The notes beneath the pieces were generated by a model. That model was not told where the DNA came from and did not search any database. It saw nothing but the letters and a program-made list of their open reading frames with translations. A stretch of 64,000 nucleotides of DNA from NCBI GenBank assembly GCA_045544455.1, contig JAZPYZ010000022.1, forward strand, positions 62,001 to 126,000. Direction: 5' to 3'. This DNA is from JAZPYZ01 sp045544455. Lineage in GTDB: Bacteria > Bacillota > Clostridia > Oscillospirales > Acutalibacteraceae. Positions 57,210-64,000 of this stretch are shown piece by piece (within the stretch, counting starts at the first letter, position 1; each line of letters opens with the position of its first letter). The position numbers were made by a program, and so were the translations under genes.

Positions 57210-58160
57210 TTAGCCTTTGAGGGCAACCGCTTCTTTGGCTTTGGCGACGATGTTTTCGGCGCACAAACCATACACTTTCAGCAGTTCCAGCGCCGGGCCG
57301 GATTGGCCGAAGGTGTCGTTCACGCCGACGCGGATCACCGGTACCGGTACGGTTTCGCAAACCACTTCCGCCACCGCACTGCCGAGACCGCCGATGATGT
57401 TGTGTTCTTCCGCCGTGACGATCACGCCGGTATCGCGCGCCGCCCGAACGATCGCGTCCCGATCGATCGGTTTAATGGTCGCCATGTTCAACACACGGGC
57501 GTTGATGCCTTCGCCGGCCAAGGTTTCGGCCGCGATCAACGCTTCGTTTACCATCAAACCAGTCGCGATAATGGTCACGTCGTTGCCTTCGCGCAAGGTG
57601 GCGGCTTTGCCGATCTCGAACCGATAGGTCGCCGGATCAAACACCGTCGGCACCGCCAATCGACCGAACCGCAAATACATCGGGCCTTCGGTCGCGGCGG
57701 CGGCTTTCACCGCTTGAACCGCTTCGGTATCGTCTGCCGGGTTGATGATGGTCATGCCCGGAATCGAGCGCATCAGCGCGATATCTTCACAGCATTGGTG
57801 GGTTGCCCCGTCTTCACCGACCGAGATGCCGGCATGGGTAGCGCCGATCTTCACGTTAAGGCGCGGATACCCGATCGAGTTACGCACCTGTTCAAACGCA
57901 CGGCCGGCCGCAAACATCGCAAACGAGGACGCAAACACGATTTTCCCGGTGGTTGCCAAACCGGCCGCCACGCTCATCATGTTGCCTTCCGCAATACCGG
58001 CATCGAAGAAACGATCCGGATACGCTTTTTTAAAGTTGCCGGTCTTGGTCGCCGCCGCGAGGTCGGCATCCAACACCACCAGATTATCATACACCGCACC
58101 GAGTTCCACCAGCGCCGCGCCGTAGGAATCACGGGTTGCTTTTTTGATCACGTCTGCCAT
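57210..58160 (-). CDS. Transketolase, C-terminal subunit
   Basis: 316 residues from the ATG at 58160 (AGAGGGGGT upstream). It corresponds to the pyrimidine-binding and C-terminal domains of transketolase, with EGNMMSVAAGLA (TPP-activating Glu), THAGISVGEDGATHQ and TAEEHNIIGGLGSAV. With the gene upstream it makes the split transketolase common in Clostridia, moving two-carbon units in the non-oxidative pentose phosphate pathway. It starts 2 bases after the stop of its partner, as expected for equal subunit output. A 1-deoxyxylulose synthase subunit is less likely given the motifs and split. Confidence 0.9.
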   Translation of the reverse strand: MADVIKKATRDSYGAALVELGAVYDNLVVLDADLAAATKTGNFKKAYPDRFFDAGIAEGNMMSVAAGLATTGKIVFASSFAMFAAGRAFEQVRNSIGYPRLNVKIGATHAGISVGEDGATHQCCEDIALMRSIPGMTIINPADDTEAVQAVKAAAATEGPMYLRFGRLAVPTVFDPATYRFEIGKAATLREGNDVTIIATGLMVNEALIAAETLAGEGINARVLNMATIKPIDRDAIVRAARDTGVIVTAEEHNIIGGLGSAVAEVVCETVPVPVIRVGVNDTFGQSGPALELLKVYGLCAENIVAKAKEAVALKG

Positions 58161-58162
58161 GA

Positions 58163-59008
58163 TTATACCCCCTCTATCGCGGCGAGCGCGGTTTTCAGTT
58201 CGGCCAAAGCCTGTTCCGCTTGTTCGGCATTCGGGGCCGAACCGTGCCAACCGACCTGGTTTTCCATAAACGAAACGCCTTTCCCTTTCACGGTGGTCAT
58301 GATCACCGCCGTGGGCTTGCCTTTCACGGTTTTCGCCTTGGTCACCGCCGCGTCCAGTTCGTCAAAATCGTGTCCGTTGACACAAATGACTTCAAACCCA
58401 AACGCCGCAAATTTTTCCGGGATCGGGTAGGGGGAGTTGACCTCTTCCACCGTGCCGTCGATCTGCAGATTATTGTTATCCACAAACACGCACAGGTTAT
58501 CGAGTTTCTTGTGAGCCGCGAACATCGCCGCTTCCCACACTTGTCCTTCTTGGATTTCGCCGTCGCCCAACACGGTATAGACGCGCGCATCCGACTTATC
58601 GAGTTTCAGGCCAAGCGCCATGCCGACCGCCGCCGACACCCCTTGACCGAGCGAACCCGACGACATATCCACGCCGGGAATATGTTTCATATCCGGATGC
58701 CCTTGCAGCATCTCGCCGGTTTTGCGCAGTTTCGCAATTTCCGATTGCGGGAAAAACCCTTTCAGCGCGAGCGCGCCGTAAAGCGCCGGTGCCGCATGTC
58801 CTTTCGACAACACAAACCGGTCGCGTTCCGGCATTTTGGGATTGCTCGGATCCACCTTCATTTGATAAAAATACAGATACGCCAACAAATCCGCGATCGA
58901 TAACGATCCGCCGGGATGTCCGCTTTTGGCATTAAGCGTCCCCTCGATAATCGCCATACGGATCTTCGCGGCAGCGGCGCTCAACTGGTTTTTGATACCG
59001 ACTTCCAT
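58163..59008 (-). CDS. Transketolase, N-terminal subunit
   Basis: 281 residues from the ATG at 59008 (AAAGGTGGG 6 bases upstream). TPP-binding half: SGHPGGSLSIADLLAYLYF (~27-45), the GDGEIQEGQVWEA TPP-diphosphate/Mg2+ motif and DNNNLQIDGT. It forms a heterotetramer with the product of the next gene. Transcribed leftward from the TAGACA/TATACT promoter just upstream. Confidence 0.93.
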   Translation of the reverse strand: MEVGIKNQLSAAAAKIRMAIIEGTLNAKSGHPGGSLSIADLLAYLYFYQMKVDPSNPKMPERDRFVLSKGHAAPALYGALALKGFFPQSEIAKLRKTGEMLQGHPDMKHIPGVDMSSGSLGQGVSAAVGMALGLKLDKSDARVYTVLGDGEIQEGQVWEAAMFAAHKKLDNLCVFVDNNNLQIDGTVEEVNSPYPIPEKFAAFGFEVICVNGHDFDELDAAVTKAKTVKGKPTAVIMTTVKGKGVSFMENQVGWHGSAPNAEQAEQALAELKTALAAIEGV

Positions 59009-59041
59009 CGTAACCCACCTTTCGGAGATTTCATCCCTTTC

Positions 59042-59070
59042 AGTATACCGCAAATCGACCGGTTTGTCTA
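59042..59070 (-). promoter_or_regulatory. Promoter of split transketolase operon
   Basis: Minus-strand TAGACA (59070-59065), a 17-base spacer and TATACT (59047-59042). Confidence 0.65.
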
Positions 59071-59093
59071 CTCGAAAGTCCAATTTTCCACAC

Positions 59094-59126
59094 AAAAAAT
59101 CGGCCGAACAGCGAGTTCGACCGATC
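59094..59126 (-). terminator. Terminator downstream of spoIIID
   Basis: Minus-strand ATCGG-CGAAC / GTTCG-CCGAT hairpin followed by six T. Confidence 0.75.
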
Positions 59127-59188
59127 CTTTTTGTATCGGCACCGTCTTCTCGACCGAGAAGGGTTGATCATCGCGCGCCGATCGCGGT

Positions 59189-59437
59189 TTATTCCCCTTT
59201 ATATTTCTTGCGCGTCGCCATACCGCCGCGAATATGGCGCTCTTGTTTGTTTTTGTCCAACACCGCCTTGACCTGTCGGGACAACTGCGGATGATGCCGC
59301 GCCAACCGTTCGGTCACGTCTTTATGTACGGTCGATTTCGACACGTGAAAGGTTTTGGCGGCGCTACGCACGGTCGCACCCGTTTCGATGATATATTCGC
59401 CCAACACCACGGCTCGGTCATCCGAAAAATCTCTCAT
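59189..59437 (-). CDS. spoIIID: Sporulation transcription factor SpoIIID
   Basis: 82 residues, the exact family length. A helix-turn-helix (~20-42, TGATVRSAAKTFHVSKSTVHKD) and a basic C-terminal tail (RGGMATRKKYKGE) together bind DNA. SpoIIID acts in the mother cell during sporulation as both activator and repressor of sigma-E genes. AAGGAG lies 8 bases before the ATG. A sigma-E-type -10 box lies upstream. Its presence strongly suggests that the organism can form spores. Confidence 0.96.
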   Translation of the reverse strand: MRDFSDDRAVVLGEYIIETGATVRSAAKTFHVSKSTVHKDVTERLARHHPQLSRQVKAVLDKNKQERHIRGGMATRKKYKGE

Positions 59438-59465
59438 ACCATCAACTCCTTACAGGACTTAGTTT

Positions 59466-59473
59466 ATTGTATG
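59466..59473 (-). promoter_or_regulatory. Sigma-E-type -10 box of spoIIID
   Basis: Minus-strand CATACAAT (59473-59466), an exact match to the sigma-E -10 consensus CATACANT, 28 bases before the start codon. The -35 region is not a clear match. Confidence 0.5.
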
Positions 59474-59531
59474 AACCAAGATGCCAAAAAAGAACTCTTT
59501 CAAAATAACGGCAAATTCGCCCGGCGGTTTA

Positions 59532-59560
59532 TTGAAAAACCGAACAGGTTGTGGTATCAT
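59532..59560 (+). promoter_or_regulatory. Promoter of transglutaminase-like gene
   Basis: TTGAAA (59532-59537), a 17-base spacer and TATCAT (59555-59560), 21 bases before the ATG at 59582. Confidence 0.6.
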
Positions 59561-59581
59561 ATGTGTCAAGGGGGTTTTTGC

Positions 59582-61255
59582 ATGAAAAAGTTATTGTCTG
59601 CCATAATCGTGCTGATCCTGGTGTTCACCATGATGGCCGTAAACGTTTCGGCCGCCACGCCGAATCTTCCGACCAAGGAATATCAAGGGGAAACCTATTA
59701 CTGCGTTACCACCAAAGCGCAGTACACCGCTTTGGTCAATTTTGCGATCGAGAATCTGTTAGAAGAAGTTCTCATATACCAAGATCCTAACGCGGTTGAG
59801 TATGACAGTTCGTGGTCTAACGACGTGCGGAATTTTTGCGATTATAAAAGTTACCGCGAACTGAAGTTTCTCGATTATAACACCAACGTCGTATCGGGCT
59901 ATTGCGATCAAAAGCCGATATACGATGAACTGAACTGCTTTATCGGGGAAACGCCGGAAGCCTACGGAAAACTGGAAATCGAATACAACGATAGCCGGGA
60001 CGAAATCCAAAAAGCAGAAGCCATTATAAACGGCGTGCTGGCGCAGGTTTCGGGCAAATCCGAAGTGGAAAAAATCGAACATATCGTCAACTATATTTGT
60101 TCGGTCAACCAGGCCGGCTCGATCCAGATGCCGGGCGGCGGCTACGATTTGATTAACGGGGTTTACGACGTGTTGACCGGCCACCACACCAACGTGGTGT
60201 GCACCTCTTACGCCGTAACGGCACAAAAGTTTTTCGAAATGGCCGGCATAGAATCCGTTATGATACACAACAGCAACCACATCTGGAACATGGTGTGTCT
60301 GGATGGGGTGTGGTACGGGATCGACGTGACTTTCGGTGACGAAGGCAGCACCATGTCGCAGAAATTCCTGTTGATGGGCTATGACGATCTGAAACGGTTC
60401 GACGATACTCAAACGCCGATCGCCACCTTTAAAGCCCGGCACACGTTAGCCGATAAGAGTTATTACAACACGTCCACCACCACGGCCGCGTCGTCTGTGG
60501 CGAAAACAACCAAACCGACCGCCACGACCACCAAGCGCGCCCCAAGCACCACGGCCGGCAAAACGAACGACGAGACAACCGCTACCTCCGCATCCGAAAC
60601 CGTGACGGAAAACAGCAAGACGACCACGACCTCGGCCAATAAAGTGACCGTTGATTTAACCGAAAACGTTGTCATATCGTCCGATATTTTTAAAACCGCC
60701 AAAGAAAAGGGCGAAGACGTTTCGCTCGTTGGCGATGGATATCGCTGGACGTTTTCTTCGGACAGTATTAAAGAGTCCGCATTAGCCGAAAGCTTTAACG
60801 CCGAGGTGTACGTCGGACAGGAGGTCGGGAAAGAGGCGATTACGGCGATTGCAAACGCCGCCGACATCGATGCCGACAACGTGTATCCCTTTAGTTTTTC
60901 TCATCACGGAGAATTGCCGGGTGTCGCGGATATTACCATCGAAGTAGCGCCGGCCTTTAAAGGCAAAACGGTGTATATCTATTATCTCAACGATGAAAAC
61001 CAACCGGTTCAGTCCGGAAAAGGGATCGTGGCCGAAGACGGCACCTTAACCTTTACAACCGACCACTGTTCGGTATGGTTCTTAAGCGAAGAACAACTCG
61101 AAACGCCCAGCGTCCTGCCGACGGTACTCATCGTCGTGGGCGCGGTGATGTTGTTGGCGGCGGCCGGCGTGGTTACGTTTTTACTCTTAAAACGCAAACA
61201 ACGCGCCCCGACAGACGATCCCGCGGATTCCGAACCCATTACCCCCGCAGAATAA
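59582..61255 (+). CDS. Secreted, membrane-anchored transglutaminase-like protein
   Basis: 557 residues from the ATG at 59582 (AAGGGGG upstream). Signal peptide ~1-24 (AVNVSAA cleavage region). A transglutaminase-core domain (~100-270) has the apparent triad Cys207 (VVCTSYA), His233 (NSNHIWN) and Asp248 (GIDVTFGD). A Thr/Ser-rich, mucin-like linker (~300-350), a beta-rich domain (~355-505) and a C-terminal membrane helix (LPTVLIVVGAVMLLAAAGVV) with a basic stop follow. It would sit on the outer surface and may cleave or cross-link peptides or cell wall; papain-like proteolysis is as likely as cross-linking. No sorting signal is seen, so it is held by the helix. Confidence 0.85.
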   Translation: MKKLLSAIIVLILVFTMMAVNVSAATPNLPTKEYQGETYYCVTTKAQYTALVNFAIENLLEEVLIYQDPNAVEYDSSWSNDVRNFCDYKSYRELKFLDYNTNVVSGYCDQKPIYDELNCFIGETPEAYGKLEIEYNDSRDEIQKAEAIINGVLAQVSGKSEVEKIEHIVNYICSVNQAGSIQMPGGGYDLINGVYDVLTGHHTNVVCTSYAVTAQKFFEMAGIESVMIHNSNHIWNMVCLDGVWYGIDVTFGDEGSTMSQKFLLMGYDDLKRFDDTQTPIATFKARHTLADKSYYNTSTTTAASSVAKTTKPTATTTKRAPSTTAGKTNDETTATSASETVTENSKTTTTSANKVTVDLTENVVISSDIFKTAKEKGEDVSLVGDGYRWTFSSDSIKESALAESFNAEVYVGQEVGKEAITAIANAADIDADNVYPFSFSHHGELPGVADITIEVAPAFKGKTVYIYYLNDENQPVQSGKGIVAEDGTLTFTTDHCSVWFLSEEQLETPSVLPTVLIVVGAVMLLAAAGVVTFLLLKRKQRAPTDDPADSEPITPAE

Positions 61256-61276
61256 AAACCAAGACGGTATAGAGCA

Positions 61277-61313
61277 AACAGGCCCAGGCAACATGTTGCC
61301 TGGGCCTGTTTTT
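61277..61313 (+). terminator. Terminator of transglutaminase-like gene
   Basis: AACAGGCCCAGGCAAC and its exact complement around an ATG loop, then TTTTT. Confidence 0.92.
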
Positions 61314-61353
61314 GACGGCCGCGCCGCACGAGAGAAGAATCTGACTTTTTCCG

Positions 61354-61382
61354 TTGCGCTTGTGCACAAGGTTTGTTATAAT
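61354..61382 (+). promoter_or_regulatory. Promoter of sbcDC
   Basis: TTGCGC (61354-61359), a 17-base spacer and TATAAT (61377-61382). Confidence 0.7.
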
Positions 61383-61416
61383 AAAGGTAATTATGATACG
61401 GTGAAGGAGGGATACC

Positions 61417-62553
61417 ATGAAACTGATCCACGTATCGGATCTGCATATCGGCAAACGCGTCAATGAGTTTTCCATGTTGGACGATCAGGCGTATATCCTG
61501 ACCGAGATGTTGCGCGTCATCGATGCCGAACAACCCGACGGCGTGTTGATCGCCGGCGACGTATACGACAAAGCCGTTCCGTCGGCCGAAGCGGTACAAC
61601 TGTTCGACGATTTTCTCTGTCGATTGGCCGCGCGCGACCTGCCCACCTTTCTCATCAGCGGCAACCACGACTCGCCCGAACGTTTGGCGTTTGGCGGCCG
61701 TTTAATGCAAGCCAGTGGTATCCACATCAGTCCGGTGTACGCCGGTTCGGTCGAACCGTTGTATCTCGAAGATGCACACGGCCGTGTCGCCATCTATTTG
61801 CTTCCGTTTATCAAACCGGCCCACGTGCGCCGTTATTTCTCAGACCAACCGATCGAGAGTTATACCGACGCAATGCGTGTCGCGATCGAGCAGATGGCGG
61901 TCGATTCGTCGATCCGCAACGTGCTGGTCACCCACCAATTCGTCACCGGCGCCACGCGCAGCGAATCCGAAGATCTGTCGGTCGGCGGCAGCGATAACGT
62001 CGATGTATCGGTGTTCGATGCGTTCGATTACGTCGCGCTCGGGCATCTGCACGGGCCGCAATCGGTCGGGCGCGATACCGTGCGCTATTGCGGCACGCCG
62101 CTAAAATATTCCTTCTCCGAAACCGCGCACCACAAATCGATCACGGTGGTGGAACTTGGCGAAAAAGGCGACGTCGATATCCGTACCGTCGCACTCAAAC
62201 CGTTACACGATCTGCGCGAACTCAAAGGCACTTACGAGCAACTCACCGATCGACGAACCTATCTCGGCACCGCCACCGACGATTATCTGCACGTCACCTT
62301 GACCGATGAAGAGGACGTGCCGGACGCACTCGGCAAATTGCGTGTCATCTACCCAAACTTGATGAAACTCGATTACGATAACACCCGTACCCGGCACAAC
62401 GCCGCCATCGGCACGGTCGACGCGGTCGAAACCAAATCGCCGCTGGATCTGTTTGTCGAATTTTACGAACTGCAAAACAACCAGCCGTTGTCAAACGAGC
62501 AATTGGCGTTTGTCGACGGGTTGATTCAATCGATATGGGAGGGTGACGTATGA
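61417..62553 (+). CDS. sbcD: Nuclease SbcCD subunit D
   Basis: 378 residues. Mre11-family Mn2+ nuclease that, with SbcC, opens hairpins and protein-blocked DNA ends. Metallophosphoesterase motifs are in order: HVSDLHIGK (~5-13), IAGDVYDKA, ISGNHDSPERL, VLVTHQF and LGHLHGPQ. The C-terminal cap and SbcC-binding region follow. AAGGAGG lies 8 bases before the ATG. The stop overlaps the sbcC start (ATGA). Confidence 0.95.
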   Translation: MKLIHVSDLHIGKRVNEFSMLDDQAYILTEMLRVIDAEQPDGVLIAGDVYDKAVPSAEAVQLFDDFLCRLAARDLPTFLISGNHDSPERLAFGGRLMQASGIHISPVYAGSVEPLYLEDAHGRVAIYLLPFIKPAHVRRYFSDQPIESYTDAMRVAIEQMAVDSSIRNVLVTHQFVTGATRSESEDLSVGGSDNVDVSVFDAFDYVALGHLHGPQSVGRDTVRYCGTPLKYSFSETAHHKSITVVELGEKGDVDIRTVALKPLHDLRELKGTYEQLTDRRTYLGTATDDYLHVTLTDEEDVPDALGKLRVIYPNLMKLDYDNTRTRHNAAIGTVDAVETKSPLDLFVEFYELQNNQPLSNEQLAFVDGLIQSIWEGDV

Positions 62554-64000
62554 GACCGATTACTTTAACCCTCTCGGCGTTCGGGCCGTATGCCGGCCAC
62601 ATCGAACTGTCGCTGGATGCATTGGGCAAGCGTGGCTTGTACCTCATCACCGGCGATACCGGTGCCGGCAAAACCACGATTTTCGACGCCATTACCTTTG
62701 CGCTTTACGGGGAAGCCAGTGGCGAAAACCGCGATCCGTCGATGTTGCGTTCGAAATACGCCCAACCCGATACCCCCACGCAGGTGAGTCTGGTGTTCGA
62801 GACCAAAGGCCGTCGCTACACCGTTACCCGTAACCCCGAATACGAACGGCCGGCGAAAAAAGGCGGCGGCACCACCGTGCAACGCGCGGATGCTACCCTG
62901 ACCATGCCGGACGGCGCGGTGATTACCAAAGTCAAAGAAGTCAATGCCACCATCCGCGAGATCATCGGGGTGGATGCGGATCAATTTTCGCAGATCGCGA
63001 TGATCGCACAAGGCGATTTCTTAAAATTGTTGCTCGCCGATACCAAACAACGGCAAGCCATTTTTCGCGATATTTTCAAAACCGGCCGGTATCGAGACCT
63101 GCAAGAGAAACTGAAAAACGAATCCGGCGCGCTCGCCCGTTTATGTGACGAACGGCGACTCAGCGTGCGGCAGTATCTGGGCGGCGTTATGTGTGACGAG
63201 AACGATCCGCTGTATGCCGAACTGTGTCAAGCACAAGCCGGCGAATACCTGACCGCCGACGCGATGGAACTGATCCGCGTGTTGATCGATCGCGATACCG
63301 CCGTGTATCAAGGGGCGTCGGCGCAACTCGCCGCGATCGAAACCCAACTCGACGAGATCGCCGGTCACTTGGCCAAAGCCGCACAGATCGCGGCTCAACA
63401 AGCCAAACTCGACCAAACCGTCGCCGCGATTGCCGAACAAGAGCCGCATCTGAAAACCTTAACCGAAACCGCGCTCGAAGCCCGCGCGCAGCAATCCGTG
63501 CGCGAAACCAAAGCGGCCGAAAAAGCCACCGTCGAAGCCGGGTTTGCCGACTACGATCGGTTGGAACAACTGATGCATGACCGCGCACAAGCGGATGCCA
63601 AATGTGCGCAAGACCGCGCCGCGTGGCAACGGGCGATCGCCGCACGAGACAAGGGGATCGAGCGATTAACCGCGCTCAAAACCGAATATGCCGCTACCGC
63701 CGACGTCGCCGAACAACGGCAGGCGTTGCTTGCACAAGAGACGGCGTTATCGGATCGCCGGCGCGATCTGGAACTGTTTTTACAAGAAGGGAATCGGTTG
63801 ACGAAACTGGCCGCCGACCGGCAAGCGGCCCAAACCGCCTACCTGGCGGCCCAAACCGAAGCCGACCAAGCGGCGGCGCGGTTTGCCGCCCTCAACCGCG
63901 CGTTTCTCGCCAACCAAGCCGGCCTGTTGGCCGAACGGTTGACCGACGGCGCCGCGTGTCCGGTGTGCGGTTCCACTACCCATCCGCAACCGGCGTGTGT
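62550..64000 (+). CDS. sbcC: Nuclease SbcCD subunit C, 3' end outside window
   Basis: 484 residues visible. Rad50-type ABC ATPase: MRPITLTLSAFGPY, Walker A GDTGAGKTT (35-43), the Q-loop region QIAMIAQGDF, then a long coiled coil rich in Ala, Glu and Gln from ~190. The Zn-hook CPVC (Cys470 and Cys473) is reached just before the window ends. The return coil, ABC signature and Walker B must lie beyond. The start overlaps sbcD by 4 bases. Confidence 0.95.
   Translation, partial: MRPITLTLSAFGPYAGHIELSLDALGKRGLYLITGDTGAGKTTIFDAITFALYGEASGENRDPSMLRSKYAQPDTPTQVSLVFETKGRRYTVTRNPEYERPAKKGGGTTVQRADATLTMPDGAVITKVKEVNATIREIIGVDADQFSQIAMIAQGDFLKLLLADTKQRQAIFRDIFKTGRYRDLQEKLKNESGALARLCDERRLSVRQYLGGVMCDENDPLYAELCQAQAGEYLTADAMELIRVLIDRDTAVYQGASAQLAAIETQLDEIAGHLAKAAQIAAQQAKLDQTVAAIAEQEPHLKTLTETALEARAQQSVRETKAAEKATVEAGFADYDRLEQLMHDRAQADAKCAQDRAAWQRAIAARDKGIERLTALKTEYAATADVAEQRQALLAQETALSDRRRDLELFLQEGNRLTKLAADRQAAQTAYLAAQTEADQAAARFAALNRAFLANQAGLLAERLTDGAACPVCGSTTHPQPAC

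Noticed and set aside
59234..59581. 116-residue N-terminal extension of the transglutaminase-like protein
   Set aside because: It would run antisense through spoIIID and place the signal peptide internally. The ATG at 59582 directly precedes the signal peptide and has a ribosome site.

Overview
This window is a chromosomal segment from a spore-forming member of the Bacillota, most likely a class Clostridia (Oscillospiraceae/Ruminococcaceae-type) anaerobe. The evidence is a classical Firmicute replication-origin neighbourhood (rsmG, mnmG, jag, yidC, yidD, rnpA, rpmH / dnaA, dnaN, yaaA-type S4 gene, recF, remB-type gene, gyrB, gyrA), the mother-cell sporulation regulator SpoIIID, a split transketolase, the glgC/glgD pair typical of Clostridia, and a MurE with the meso-diaminopimelate motif DNPR. 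Nothing in the window is plasmid- or phage-like. The taxonomic call is inference from gene content only.

Layout. 1-1.8 kb: end of an SGNH hydrolase gene and a flavoprotein. 1.8-2.1 kb: one intact tRNA-Arg(CCT) and, just downstream, a broken second copy carrying a structured insert. 2.1-7 kb: TagD-type cytidylyltransferase, a YerB-like lipoprotein, a divergent DeoR regulator / glycerol-1-phosphate dehydrogenase pair and a sugar isomerase-like protein. 7-23.1 kb: the oriC region, with leftward genes up to rpmH and rightward genes from dnaA. The dnaA-dnaN gap carries DnaA-box-like sites and a DnaA-trio run. 23.1-26.7 kb: a repeat array, an aldose-epimerase-like gene, a SLOG gene, aroK-aroE and acpP. 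26.8-34.1 kb: a TetR regulator coupled to a gene for a very large sortase-anchored surface protein. 34.2-39.9 kb: leftward glgBCDA glycogen operon. 39.9-54.2 kb: rightward division and cell-wall (dcw) cluster mraZ, rsmH, ftsL, PBP, murE, mraY, ftsW, murG, murA, ftsQ, ftsZ, with repeat insertions before mraZ and between the PBP gene and murE. 54.2-64 kb: uvrC, an EamA transporter, split transketolase, spoIIID, a secreted transglutaminase-like protein, sbcD and the start of sbcC.

How it works together. Most of the window is core machinery: replication initiation and topology, ribosome and tRNA maturation, membrane protein insertion, septal peptidoglycan synthesis and DNA repair. Accessory functions are surface display (the 2,147-residue pilin-like protein and the anchored transglutaminase) and carbon storage (glycogen).

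The most unusual structure is a modular family of intergenic repeats at three places (about 23.17-23.52, 40.09-40.97 and 45.41-45.76 kb). Three modules recur in different orders: a ~67 bp unit (R67), a ~143 bp unit ending in a 12-bp-arm hairpin (R143) and a 92 bp unit (R92). In one place these units lie between mraZ and what looks like its own promoter and MraZ-binding site. In another they sit directly after a PBP stop codon inside the dcw cluster. In the third they supply the last codons of a metabolic gene. No transposase lies near any of them.
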